From Sphagnum compactum (taxonomy: Eukaryota; Bryophyta; Sphagnopsida; Sphagnales): 64,000 nucleotides of DNA. Shown in pieces: positions 49,301 to 61,045 of this stretch. Made by a program: the position numbers and the translations under genes. Location: positions 17,167,872 through 17,231,871 of the forward strand of contig OZ234497.1 in assembly GCA_965153455.1 (NCBI GenBank), in the 5' to 3' direction. The notes under the pieces are model-generated. The model searched no databases and was not told the DNA's origin. It saw only the letters and a program-made list of their open reading frames with translations. Each line of letters begins with the position of its first letter. Position 1 is the stretch's first letter.

Positions 49301-52300
49301 AGGCTGATGCAGGACTAGAAGGGAAGATGCCAGGGTTCTTTCGTTTCCTCACTATTTTGGCAATCCGTATGTTTACTGCTGAACAGGTGATCATTATGAG
49401 ACTGCCACTTGCAATGGAGAATAATTATTGGATCTCTCACACACTGGTTGCACTGCCCTGTTTCAAGTTGTAGCAGCCCACATGAGCATGGTGTATTCAT
49501 ATATTGCACTGTTATCTGCAAGGCATGTGACTTTGCTGTTGTACCATTGTTGTAGGTTGATGTTGCCATTCTGGAGGTTGGCTTGGGTGGCCGCCTTGAT
49601 GCCACCAATGTTGTAAGCCCTTGCAACTCACAGTAACTTCCAAGTCTGGGCTGGATTGACCTTGCTACACTGCTTTACACTGTCTGCTTTTCTATTTTCC
49701 TGACAATTGTGGAGTTCACTTTATCTTGCTGCCACATCTTGCAGCATTGGGAAGAATTGTCGATCTGTTAACACTTAAGCTGTTGAACTTCTATGGTTGG
49801 TGTAACTCTGCTTGTTGGGTGCAGGTCAGGTCTCCAGTGGTTTGTGGTGTTGCCTCACTAGGATATGATCACATGGAACTGCTTGGTATGTTTTCTGCTT
49901 TGATGTACATTACATTACATTACATCAGGCCCTTTACCAGTATTGGCAGTGTAGCCAACACTAGATGGTGCCGCACAAAACACTGCACAACAAAGACCTA
50001 AGTCCGCCTGCGTTTGCATGGGCGGTCTGGCTGCACTCGCGTCGGCGCTTGAGACTTGAGTTTGAGTCCCTGCACCATTGGGTGCCAAAAATCTTTGTCC
50101 TGCACCTGCTCATACCACTCCCCACCATGAATTGGTATGCCAGCTGCCAGAAAGTCCCCTTTCAAAGTGGCTGCAAAACTGTGCCGAGGATGGCCACGAG
50201 GGTAGTGGGCCCCCTGCAAGTGCACTAGCAGCACAATGTGAGGGTACCTATCCTGCGGTAACCTGGCAACGTGACCTAACCATCTTAACCTGTGCTGCCT
50301 AAGCAGCAAGGTCAATGGCTTGGCTTTGCAAACCTCCCAGATGTGAGTGAGGCGGTGTCGGTCCGTGACCTTCACGCCCAAAATCCTTCTGAGGCAGCTG
50401 CTGTACGCCACTTCCAGTCGCTTTGATGTATCTTGAGTTTATTAGAACACCCAAAGTGCCTGAGGAATTGCAGCATTGGAAGGGAATGTTTCTGGCTGTC
50501 TCTTTGTATTTGTCCAGAACCTCTAGCACCGACTCTCTGCATGGTCAGATATGTCAGAATTTCAGTTTGTTCTTGGGAGAATGAGGACTGCAGAAACAGT
50601 TAGGATTGTAGTATGTCCACATCTTCCAGCAACTGCAAACAGAGGTCAGGTTATTCTGAGGTTCTTGTGGAGTCAGAAGCTCTGAATGATTGTGTGTGAC
50701 GCTAGGGAATACACTTGCGATGATTGCTGGTGAAAAGGCAGGCATCTTCAAGGTAAGAGCAACCATCTGTCATGGATGCTTTCTGCAGAAGTTGATGCAT
50801 TTGGACATTGTGGAGACACATTATGCTTGGATGCTTGAATGAGGGTAGCATCACTACTGTACATCTGAGGAAGGTTTTGTGCTATGTTGGTTCTGATTGA
50901 AAGCCCACTTATTCTATTGAGAGCTTTGTGTGTGAAGGCAGGTGTTCCAGCATTTACAGCTCCCCAGCCAAAAGAAGCCATGGATGCTCTACTGAAGAGG
51001 GCCAAAGAGCTGTCGGTATGCCTCTTCAGCATCTCTGCCTAGAAGTTGATTTAGCCATAAGAGCTTTCCTGCATTGCACCCATCAGCATTGATTAGCAAT
51101 AGATGCTCTAAGAATTAATCTGGCATGCCCTGAGATGGGTGAATATGTGTGCTAAGATATCACTGGAGATTGCACCAACTCTAGAGAGTTATGGTGTGGA
51201 GAATGTGCAACTTGGTCTGGAAGGGGACCATCAGCAGATCAATGCAGCCCTGGCTGTTGCACTCTGCATCAGTTGGGCTTGTCGTAGCCCTCCCTCTGAT
51301 CGTATACACCAACTGCAGCAGGTGACTTTTCCAAGCCCCATTGGACATGTATTGCAGAGGTCTTGTTTGCTGGTAAATGGCAGATTGCTTGAGCATTCTT
51401 TGAGCACTTGCAGGCTTGAATCGTGTATGTGCTTCTGTAACAGTGATGCTTATAGAAATTTGTCTTGTCCAGACCTTGAATTTACTGGGTTCTGTAAGGA
51501 TCTCAAAGAGATGAATGCCTGGCAGGAAGTAGCACGTGGAGGTCTGCCAGATTCATTTTTGAAGGGCCTTGCATCAACCAAATGGCCAGGGCGGGCAGAA
51601 GTGGTCCATGACCCATCTGGTCGTCTTTCATTCTACCTGGATGGAGCTCATAGCCCAGAGAGCATGGAAGCCTGCGCAAATTGGTTCTGTTCTGTGGTGA
51701 AGGCTGAGAAGGGTGGCTCTTTGAAAGGGGAGTCAAATGGCACCCATTGCATTGAGGCAAGCTCTGATGTGGATGACAAGGAGTGGAATTCCAGGGATTT
51801 ATTGATCAGAAGGGTCAGTAGTCCCATCGCAACAAACAAGGATTGCCCTTCTCTACTTGTATGGGGATTTTCTTCAGAATTTTGTACTGATTCTAGCACA
51901 TCTAAGACTTGTCAAACTCCTGGGCATTGTAGAGTACCCATCACATACCAGGCAGTGGGTAGAGGTCTTCAACAAAGCCAAACATTTGATCCAGGTCCTT
52001 TGAGTTTGAAAGCAATCCTGACCAGGCTGGAGCTGGGCTTTGCAGGTGCTTTTGTTCAATTGCATGCCAAAGCGGGACCCACAATCTCTGCTGCCTCCTA
52101 TCATCAACACATGTATGCGTACTGGTGAGTGGATCGGCCATCTGTTGGTGATAGTAAGGGGGTGCTGAAATGAGGAAAGGATGTCTGAGGCTAGGTGTTG
52201 AAAGCCATGGGAGTCCAAAGATGACTGAGGTCCGAAGTAGAGTCTTCTACTTGTTATGTGACTGATGTATCATGTAGTAGTTCCGTCATTTAGAACAGCA

Positions 52301-53403
52301 AGCCTTGGTGTTCCAGGCCTTGTCAAGACAGCATCCTATGATATGCTGGATGCAGAAAATGATTTCCATCACTATGACCTTAGCATATTGGAGGATTGGA
52401 TGTGGACTGATCTTGGCTGAAATGGATTTGTAATGTTATGCTTCAAGAGGGAAAATTCTTGTGTTTATCAGAATACCCAAACTCAATGTCAAGATATAAA
52501 ACTTGGTTGTTGAGAAAAGGAGGATTGCATGTTGGCAGGGGTGCCACTTCACATGGCATTGTTTGTCCCACCCTATTCCAGTTTGATCGCACTGGATAAG
52601 CGAGTACCTTTCAATGGAGCAACCTCTGACCTTAGTTGGCAGCAAACAGTGCAGCGGCACTGGGAGTCATTGCTTGAAGGCAAGCTCTCAGGTATGATGT
52701 TGCATTTTAGGATGTGCCTTTTGTATGTTATTCTGTTCATATTGTGCAAGTTCTTGAGAGGATGCTGGTGTTTTGAATGCAACTGTTCCCATACTTTGCT
52801 TTGGATGTACCCCTTGGACAGGTAGGTCAAGCATTGCTGCTGTTTCCCACAAGGAAAGACATGCACCTCATATTGAGCTGCTCTCAGAACTGAAGAATTC
52901 CACAGATTGTGTTGGTCAGCAGGAGGGTTGCACTGTGGGCTCTTCAAGTGCAGTTGTACATTCACTGCCTGCTGCTTTAGAGTGGTTCCGGAACTGCACA
53001 TCTCGTCACCCCCACCTCCGCCTTCAGGTAGTGACTGGCATTGAGGTCACATGTCTGCACTGGTGCCCCTTGATGCCTCACTGTGCCATATTAGGTCAGA
53101 GGTCTGACAAAATTGGGTCCTTGCATTCATCTGATGTGAATGTTGTTTGAAGATTTGAGGCCCTAACCAACTGGGAAGAGAAAAACATAGCTTCTGAATT
53201 GCAGTTTTCAGGTGTGTCTAGATGATATGGTATGTGCAATGTTTGACCAGGAAGGATGTTGAGGAGTCAAAGTCTAGGCTGACTTTGCCTCCCAGGATTA
53301 AGAGTAAATGATGTCCCATGTGGTGCTTGGTGGTCTTGAACAGGTGCTTGTAACCGGCTCACTGTATTTGGTAGGTGACGTCTTGAGACTACTGAAGCAT
53401 TAA
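46322..53403 (+). CDS. FPGS: folylpolyglutamate synthase
   Basis: ATP-dependent ligase that adds glutamates to tetrahydrofolate, retaining folates in the cell and raising enzyme affinity. Exons: 46322-46477, 48103-48168, 48576-48685, 49011-49071, 49303-49386, 49556-49612, 49825-49885, 50706-50752, 50938-51015, 51157-51321, 51526-51813, 52046-52124, 52539-52691, 52822-53027 and 53344-53403. All phases close, giving 556 residues. Motifs in order: the P-loop AGTKGKGST split between exons 2 and 3, [86 protein letters not shown] (D334, H337), [24 protein letters not shown] and the C-terminal [18 protein letters not shown]. No transit peptide is visible, suggesting a cytosolic form. Least certain are the exon 11 donor (51813 preferred) and the exon 5 acceptor. 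The gene appears functional. Confidence 0.93.
49990..50480 (-). mobile_element. LINE 3'-end fragment in an FPGS intron
   Basis: On the minus strand, 50411-49998 is open for 137 codons. It contains [10 protein letters not shown] and [18 protein letters not shown], the conserved tail that follows reverse transcriptase in many non-LTR retrotransposons, then a GHPRHSF stretch. [15 protein letters not shown] continues upstream in frame at about 50440. It lies between FPGS exons 7 and 8, antisense to the gene. It ends in the GC-rich segment at 49998-50070, which also carries a pol III B-box-like GAGTTTGAGTCCC on the plus strand. Only the 3' end of the element is present. Confidence 0.7.
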
Positions 53404-54349
53404 CGCATTGTCGCATCATTGAAGTGCTGAAGAGGTTAATGCTTCTTGCACAGGATGATTCAGCAAGTGAGAACAGAAGGGTGAATGATAGTGCTTCCAT
53501 ATTACTAGTGCAAGCTCACTATGTCACTGCATGCCCATGCAGAGTACTTGCAGAAATGCACAACATGCACAGGTCTGTGCACATTTTCCTTACAATTAAT
53601 TTCTTGAAAATTCTGTACACTGTTGAGAATATCTGTGTTATGTGTGCCAAATTTTTCTTAAAACCTAATCATCTTCAGCTGAATTCTAGAATATTTTTTC
53701 TTGAGGTCATCAAGTGAAAGCATGTGACTATGCTGAGGTGTAAGGCACCTTATTTTGCTCTTGTTGTGAGTCTTGTGGCCAAGGGCCCTCCTAATGTGAG
53801 ACACTGGAATCTTATGCTAAGTCCACTGGGTTATGAGGTACTGACAAGTATTGGCATGCAGAGAGAGTGAACCCTGCATTTTCCAATATCAACTGATAGC
53901 CATTCCTGTTGGTCCTGTACCTGCTAACCTTTCTCATGACACAGTTGATGGTATATGGATTTACTACAATCACAGATGTTAGGTTGCATGCACAATTGTG
54001 CAGTGTCTCCAATGGAATTATTAGCACTTTTGTTGAAGCATGTGGCGACATAGGACATAAGAGGAAAGATTTGTACTTGATGGAAAATGAGCAAGTGATC
54101 ATGAAGAGATGCGCCCAAGCTGCAATAAGAGATTTCCTGTCGTGGGACTTTTGTCATTCAGTTGGTGCATCAGTCACAGCTGCTTTAAACCACTTTGTAG
54201 GTAGGGTTGTTATATGTATTGGAATATGGAAGCAAATGATCCAATTAGACGACAGTAGTCATCTGCAGTAAGTGCTGGAATGGAAATGCTAGTATAGACT
54301 GCAATCCTGGTAAATGAAAGTAGATGTTTTCTGGCTGTCATTGTCCTCA
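53404..54349. other. FPGS 3' flank
   Basis: This is probably 3' untranslated sequence followed by intergenic DNA. A 120-codon open frame at 53909-54271 (+) has no recognisable domain, and I do not call it a gene. Confidence 0.4.
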
Positions 54350-54720
54350 GTGCTCAAACTGTTGATTCCCTTCGATGGCAGTGAAGGAAGATAACTGTGG
54401 TTGGCCATCTCTTTATCTTTATGGTACTTTGCTACCTTTTATGGGGGTCAACAACACACAAATTAGAAAGATCAAAGGTTTGTTGCATGATTTCTTTTGG
54501 TTGGGAAGTAGCAAGAGGTCCAAATGTGGTGTTAGTTGGGCTAACTCTTGTGCCAAGAAGCGAATAGGTCAGTTATAGCTTGTTGACCTAAAAGAACCTA
54601 TGGATGCACTCATGGCCATAAGAATGGTGCATTATTGAGAGTGAAAGGAAACAATCCATTGGCAATGCTCCTCAAAAAGTGGCATCCAATGGATTTATGT
54701 GATTGCTATTCCTTGTGACA
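54350..54720 (+). mobile_element. LINE reverse transcriptase C-terminal fragment
   Basis: 54375-54578 encodes LLPFMGVNNTQIRKIKGLLHD, then FFWLGS and VSWANSCAKKRIG. This matches the region after the catalytic core in plant L1-type LINEs, where a helix is followed by FLW and W..C..K motifs. Past a stop, DLKEPMDALMAIRM continues the resemblance. The fragment is short and broken. Confidence 0.7.
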
Positions 54721-56828
54721 TATCTCATAGTCATTGATCAAACAAGTGGCTGTAAAAGATAATTCACAATCAGACTTAGGCAATTTCAGCAGAAAAAACT
54801 GCTCTAACTAGGGTAGGGTGGTAGCGTAAAACTTTTCAACATCAAAATTATACCAAAAAAAAAAAGGCTGGTGAAGGACAAGGGAAAAAGCGTTCCCCAA
54901 CACAATGTACATGCAAACTTCAATATGGAAAGGTCTTGACTTTTTTGCAAATGGAAGGAACCATAACCCCAATGTCCTAGACAATTGAATTCTTCCACTG
55001 CTTAAGGTGCCAGGCAAATGTTCTGCCTCACAAGAGAACTCCAAATACAAAGAGAAACAAAGTAATGTGCATGAACACATTGACGGTTAGGTGACTCAAG
55101 GTAACTAAAAAGACAAATCCAAACTACCAAATCTAGCAATCCTATTGGCAAGGAAAAAACAATTCAGGCCTACACACAACCGTATTCTGCTGAATATTGA
55201 AAATAGTGGTCCCTTTTTAACATTTTCATTCATCCTCGAAAATTCTCACAACGGTAACAAATCTTATTACACATTTAGCTATTAGTTCAGTCAATATAAC
55301 TACGAACAAAAATTCAGACCAAAAAATGCAGTAATATCATGGGTCGTAACATTTCTTCTTCACACCTACACACATCTATTCAGCATCCTCTGTATATTAG
55401 TACACTAATAAGTACCTAGTTTATAATGGGGTATTAGCCCAGGCCAAAAATGGTGACAAACAGTTTTGGCTCATTGCAAAAAAGAAAGTTGTAAGGTACC
55501 CCCAACTAATTAATATGAAACAGTATAAGTACCCCCAGTTTATAATACCTACCCCATATTATAACTATACAGACGAGGTTAAAAATTGTCTGTTCTTTAG
55601 GCAAATGGATGGTACTAAGACACCTGACACATGCTCATTATGTGACCAGGATGATGAGCCAGCACCCAAGTTGGTACCTTCACCTTTTTGAGTGAGGCCT
55701 CCTAGTGACCAGAGTAAGCTCAAAAAATGTTAGAGTTGAACTCAGAGACCCTGATTTAGTCGAAGCATGGTGTATTATTAATTTTTAAAAAAATGTAAGT
55801 AGTAAGTAATAAAAACAGCTAAGCCAATCTTCCAGACAAATGCCCTCCAAACTCCACACTCCAGAGCATCTTAACTATAATCAGTGACTACTCTTTAAAC
55901 CCCTCTGAGCCAATAAGCATTTTTATACTCAATCTCATCATCTCAAGAAGATAACATAAAGTTTAACTATTGTGACTCATTTGGGGCTGGCCAACGTGTG
56001 AAATGTGAGGTTTTACAACGCGGTTCTTCTTCATGGACTGCATGTAAGGTAAGTAGTTAACTACATAATGATTGTCATCTACGAGTCTATGCTGGTTACA
56101 TGCATTTGAAAGAGCAGTTAACCTCAACAAGTGTAAGGTGAATGGTGGAATCTCTCCTGAGTGACAATTGCATACTCATCACCATAATCTTTGGTTCCCA
56201 ATCATGAAATTTAATGAAATCTAAGGCTTATGGACGCCTATTTTGATTAGGGTAATGCCAGAGGAGCAGGGTGTTCCCAAAATAAGTCCTTGCTCAAGGG
56301 TATTATGCAATCTGAGGCTCTGGCAGAAAACTCTATATATATATATCATTTTTTCCCATGATATCATAGTACCTTGGCCATTTCAACACATGTTTGTCGA
56401 ATAATTAATTTAATTTTGAAAAATTCATTTCAATGAATGAAATATTCCTAAATATACACTATTATCCTTCACAATATGTTTTGATTTGGAAGAAATAATT
56501 TTTGAAAATCTCAACATTTCTGAATATAATTAGTGTTGAATTGGCCAAGCTTCTAGGGTATGTGGCAGGTATTGTAGGAAAATGCTGGGTGGGTTTCATG
56601 GAAACAATGAAAATAATAGGTGGGCCTTTCAAAAAATGAAATGCACGCCCTTTTGGAGACCAAAAAATTGGCCTGATAACGTAATTTGGCCTGCCGACAC
56701 AAAATTTTCTGGCAATGCTTAATGGAACTGAAAACTGCACAACATAACATGGAAAAACGGAGAGTGCTGCACCCCCAAAGAAATTCAATGGCCTGAGAAC
56801 TGTTTACGTATTCAGGACATGTAATTCC
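54721..56828. other. intergenic sequence, no gene seen
   Basis: AT-rich to mixed composition. A tRNA-like block occurs near 54980-55020 on the minus strand. A piece at 56528-56564 is a diverged relative of the sequence at 6599-6634. Open frames on the minus strand near 56462-56788 merge into the minisatellite and are probably not genes. Confidence 0.4.
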
Positions 56829-57290
56829 CAGCGAAATTCCCAACACAGGAGAAATGGAGAGGGTTGGCACAAAATTCCCAAGTTCGAAGAAATTGAGTGT
56901 TTGAAATCCCAGCAAAATTCCCCAAGACATGTAATTCCCAGCGAAATTCCCAACACAGGAGAAATGGAGAGGGTTGGCACAAAATTCCCAAGTTCGAAGA
57001 AATTGAGTGTTTGAAATCCCAGCAAAATTCCCCAAAGAGGAGGAACGGAGAGGGTTGGCTCAAAATTTCCAAGTTAGAAAAAGTTGAACGTTTGAAATCC
57101 CAGCAAAATTCCCCACAGAGGAGGAACGGAGAGGGTTGGCACAAAACTCCCAAGTTAGAAAAAGTTGAATGTTTGAAATCCCAGCAAAATTCCACAAAGG
57201 GGAGAAACAGAGAGGGTTGATACAAAATTCCCAAGTTAGAAGAAATTGAGTGTTTGAAATCCCAGCAAAATTCCTAATGGAGGAGAATAG
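56829..57290. repeat. 81-bp minisatellite, open on both strands
   Basis: Five or six copies of a unit with GGAACGGAGAGGGTTGGCAC, AAGTTAGAAAAAGTTGAATG and AAATCCCAGCAAAATTCCCC. Spacing is 81 bp between copies at 57042, 57123 and about 57204. The first two copies are 111 bp apart because of an extra 30-bp CATGTAATTCCCAGCGAAA block. Because 81 is a multiple of three, a 27-residue repeat persists in frame on the minus strand (140 codons, 57234-56812, unit containing EFCWDFKHSTFSNL). It also persists on the plus strand (107 codons, 56897-57220, unit containing RRNGEGWHK). Confidence 0.85.
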
Positions 57291-58375
57291 GTAGGGTGTT
57301 CTTAGGTATGGCTATTAGTCCAGGCCAAAAATAGCGATAACCAATTTTAGGAATAGAATTTCCATCCAACTATCATAGTACCTTTTCAAGTTTGGCAAAA
57401 ATCATATATGTTTTAAAAATGTCAAAATTTTAGAAAATTAAGGTTCCTTCTTGCTGAAAATTTAAAAATTTATTGTTTACTAAGTTGAAATTTGTTTACC
57501 GACGCCTTTTGTGGCCTGACAGTGCAGCCCTGCCAAGAACTGGGCTGTTCTGTAGTAGGGATTTTTAATTTTTTCTCTTTGTGACTTTGTGTACGCAATA
57601 AATCTAAAAAATAAACTCCTCTTTTCAAAGCCTGATGGTATGCCAGTGGTTAATGCAATACCCCGTGCAAGGGAGATTCTAAAATCGACACCTGTGTTGG
57701 ATGTTTTTCAATTTAATAAAATTTTGTCAAAAATTCAAAAAAGAAATTGTGTCAAAATCAATTTTAAAAAATAAAATAATTATTTGACAGCGAGATGTCG
57801 AATTTTGAAAAGGTACACAGATAATGAGAAGTAGTGTGATGGAGTGAGGTGGGTGGAGGGGAAGGGGGTTTTTTTTTCTCAAGTTTGAGTTTGGTGTGGA
57901 CAGTGGACTTTCCACGCTAAGCTTTTTTTTTTATTATTTGTTTTGTGGAGGTGGGGAGGGGGTCAAAGCAAAGAGTACCCAGTGGCACCTCACTTTTATC
58001 CCATATGCTTTGGCAAATGTTGTCCTCCTTTTACCTATAAATCAAAATAGAACCTTCTCTTTTGGTGAGCCTCCGTAGGTTCATTCTGGATCAGAAATGG
58101 AGCGTTCCACCAGTGTTGGTCTGCTATGGACTTTCGAACATGGTATTGTGTCAGATCATTCGGGACTGGTAGAGTCCTTGCTACCAGTGTTGATACCAGG
58201 CCTGTCCCTTTCCTTCCCTGATATGCATGCTTCTTACGACCGGTGGGGTCTTTGGAGCATAATTTGTTCCCTTGCCCCTTTGTGACCCAATTTGGGTTTT
58301 TGGGCTTCTGAGTTGGGATCCTTTCTCTCTTCCTCCTTTCCCCCTTTGCTTGATGCCCTGCAAAATAATGCTTGC
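57291..58375. other. intergenic sequence, no gene seen
   Basis: AT-rich, then mixed. A block near 57640-57690 (TATGCCAGTGGTTAATGCA) resembles a pol III A box, suggesting a SINE fragment. No coding frame was recognised. Confidence 0.35.
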
Positions 58376-58755
58376 TGGGGTTTCATCAATTCTCAGGGTG
58401 GACAAAACCAGACAGCGTGCGTGTTGGTTCACCTAAGGCTGAAAAATAAGTTAGAGAGTGTTTGAAATCCCTGCCAAATTCCCAACAGAGGGGAAAGTTG
58501 GACGAAATTATCAGCTCGAATATTGGAGAACGTCTGCACGAAATTCATATCGAAATTCCTTGCATAGCAAATGGGGTTTCATCAATTCTCAGGGTAGAAA
58601 AAACCGGACACGGTGGTACGTGTTGGTGAAAAATAAGTTAGAGAGTGTTTGAAATCCGCGTCAAATTCCCAGCAGAGGCGAAAGTTGGACGAAATTACCA
58701 GCTCGAAAATTGGAGAACGTCTGCACGAAATTCATATCTAAATTTCACAATTGAA
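58376..58755 (+). repeat. two-copy direct repeat of about 190 bp, related to the minisatellite
   Basis: GGGGTTTCATCAATTCTCAG begins both copies, near 58376 and 58572. Each continues through AAAAATAAGTTAGAGAGTG to TTGGAGAACGTCTGCACGAA. The inner block GTTTGAAATCC with CAAATTCCCA resembles the 81-bp unit at 56829-57290, so the two repeats probably share an origin. Confidence 0.8.
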
Positions 58756-59541
58756 TTTTTTTACATTTTTAAATTAACTTTCAGTGAAAAAATATTCAAA
58801 ATTCAATATCTTCCCCCACATTAGGGTTAAATATTACGAAATCACCTCCCAGAAATCCTACTCATCAATGCCTTTCCAATATTATAAGAGCCCTCCACAC
58901 GAAAATTCTTAAAAATTATAATTTTGATTTTTAAAATAAAAATTGACAAAATTGTTCAATATTTGATAACTTTTACACCACAGGTCTAAATATTACAAAA
59001 CCACATCAGTGAACCCCAATCCCCAAGGACTTTCCAGAAGTACCAAGAGAATGGTGGGGGTCGCAATCAAAATAAACAATGTTCCATAATACATGGATGA
59101 CATTCTTGTAGATTCTTTTTTCATAATTAGATACATCAACTTAACCAGAGAGTTGTTATGTGTAGGTTGAGGATCAAAATCAAGGCTGTGCCCTTTTGGG
59201 AATGTGGGCCTGTAGTCAGGTGAGAGCTGAGCCTGGGACTCAAATTCCCATACCAGCCCCATTCAAGGTCCTTACCTAGCATAATGATCTCGTAAAACTT
59301 CAAGCATCTGTGATTCATTTGACTAGTGGTACCCGTGACCTTCGGACACCCACAGATAAAAACAATATTGTGACTTAGCGCAGTGGTCTCGATCGACGTT
59401 GTGCGAGTATCAAAACCAGCCGTGTATACCCTCAGGTTATCAATCCGAGTATTTACTCCCTTACCCGACGGGGGTGAGAAAATCGAAAACCTCGGTTCTG
59501 ACATTTTGAACCTTGGTTCCCGAAAGTTTTGAAAATTTCTG
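58756..59541. other. intergenic sequence with pol III-promoter-like blocks
   Basis: On the minus strand, 59255-59230 contains GGGAATTTGAGTCCC, like a tRNA B box. On the plus strand, TTAGCGCAGTGGTCTC at about 59376-59391 resembles an A box. These suggest two opposed tRNA-derived SINE fragments. No tRNA cloverleaf could be drawn. Confidence 0.3.
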
Positions 59542-59795
59542 AAAACACGTTCCTCTATATAATCGTCGATTCTTTCGGTAGTGGGGGGGGGAGGGGAAGG
59601 TTTTTATATCCGCCTCTGGTGCGGTGGGAGAGGGATGCGATCCGACCATCATTCTTTCCTTTCGGACGGAAACACGTTCCTCTATATAATCGCCGGTTCT
59701 TTCAGTAGTGGGGGGGGGAAGGGAAGGTTTTTATATCCGCCTCTGGTGCGGTGGGAGAGGGATGCGATCCAACCATCATTCCTTCCCTTCGGACG
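59542..59795 (+). repeat. tandem duplication of 127 bp
   Basis: ACACGTTCCTCTATATAATC starts both copies at 59545 and 59672. Each contains a G run and CCGCCTCTGGTGCGGTGGGA, then ACCATCATTC. The copies differ at only a few positions, so the duplication is recent. Confidence 0.88.
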
Positions 59796-59859
59796 GCTGC
59801 GATGCTTTGTGGAGATCAGGTCCTGGTTTGTACACCTGGCCGGTGCGAAAATCGTGGTG

Positions 59860-61045
59860 GTTGCCCGCTGCTTCACTGGCCTCTCCCTCCCCCACCCCCC
59901 AAAACCCCCGTCACAGACAGACGGACTTACTGAATTAATATCCCGTCCTTCGCATTTTCCACTCCAATTCTTTAACCCGTTGATCCCCCCCTCCCCCCGT
60001 TCCCTTGTTATATATAATTAACTTCCCGCCCCGTGCTGGCCCCCCCCGTGCTGCAAAATCTCTTTGCTCCAGTGCAATTTTTTGATTTTGCAAATGTGGC
60101 CATTTTTTGCGAGGAAAACTCCTCTCGCACCAGCAAAAACACAAATTTCCCAAGTTTTTCCTCAATTTTTGTCTAGCAAAATAGTGAAAATTCACTGCAC
60201 AAAAACTCACCACTTTGCTTATATACTTGCTAACATTCACCAAAACTGCATTGGATCTATTCAAAGATCAAATTTTTATACCCTTACCAGGGCAGGTGTA
60301 ATCCAGGTTGAAGGCTGAGGATAGAAATGTTTGCTGCAGCTGCAAAGGTTGGAGGGAAAGGGCTGAATCCAGGATACTGATGGAGCTTTACCTCAAATTC
60401 ATCCACCTTAATCCTCAATTGTTACTTTCTTCTTCTTTTCATCTATTTCATCTTCTTCTCTCCACTCCTCAAACCATCCCCCCCTTCTTGATGTCCAATT
60501 AGACAGTAACTCTGGCCTTAGTGACAACATGTGAAGGCAAGAGACTTAATAATGTACTTCAGACAGATTCAAATTAGATCTTCAAGCAGATTCCACAATA
60601 GAGATATCTGTAAAGTCACCCTATCTTCACCCTGTCTTTGGACCTCCTTTCACCCCTTAACCCCTCTTTTAGTGGTATCCGCAAAGTAAGGAAATTTTAT
60701 AAAATCTCAGTATGAAATGCTGAAACTCAGTACGAAATGCTGAGCATTTAATGCACAAGGTTCGAGGGGAATCATAGTAGTTGTGCCGGTAGGAGCAGTG
60801 AAAATGTAAGTAGTAGCGGTGGAGGCGCTCAGGAAGAAAAGTAAGACAGGGTGTGGTTGCTTTTCTTCTTCTTCTTCTACAGTAACACTCAAGGGGGGTG
60901 ACCAAGCCCTATCACCCGCTGCTTCACCGGCCTCTCCCTCCCCCACCCCCCAAAACCTCCGTCCCCCAAAACCAAAACCTCCGTCCCCCAAAACCTCCGT
61001 CCCCCAAAACCTCGTCACAGACAGACTTAGTGAATTTATATATAA
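59860..61045 (+). repeat. dispersed repeat pair with an expanded 16-bp C-rich unit
   Basis: The segment 59860-59945 (CCCGCTGCTTCACTGGCCTC, then GTCACAGACAGAC) recurs at about 60915-61045. In the second copy the unit GTCCCCCAAAACCTCC and variants are repeated three to four times between the two blocks. The 1 kb between the copies contains no recognised gene. Confidence 0.75.

Noticed and set aside
46322-53403. Metabolic gene cluster linking FPGS, MIOX and psaG
   Set aside because: The genes lie tens of kilobases apart on different strands and act in unrelated pathways.
53909-54271. A 120-codon open frame after FPGS
   Set aside because: No recognisable domain, no splice context and ordinary intergenic composition.
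59376-59450. Possible tRNA gene
   Set aside because: An A-box-like block is present, but no acceptor stem or cloverleaf can be drawn; a SINE remnant is more likely.
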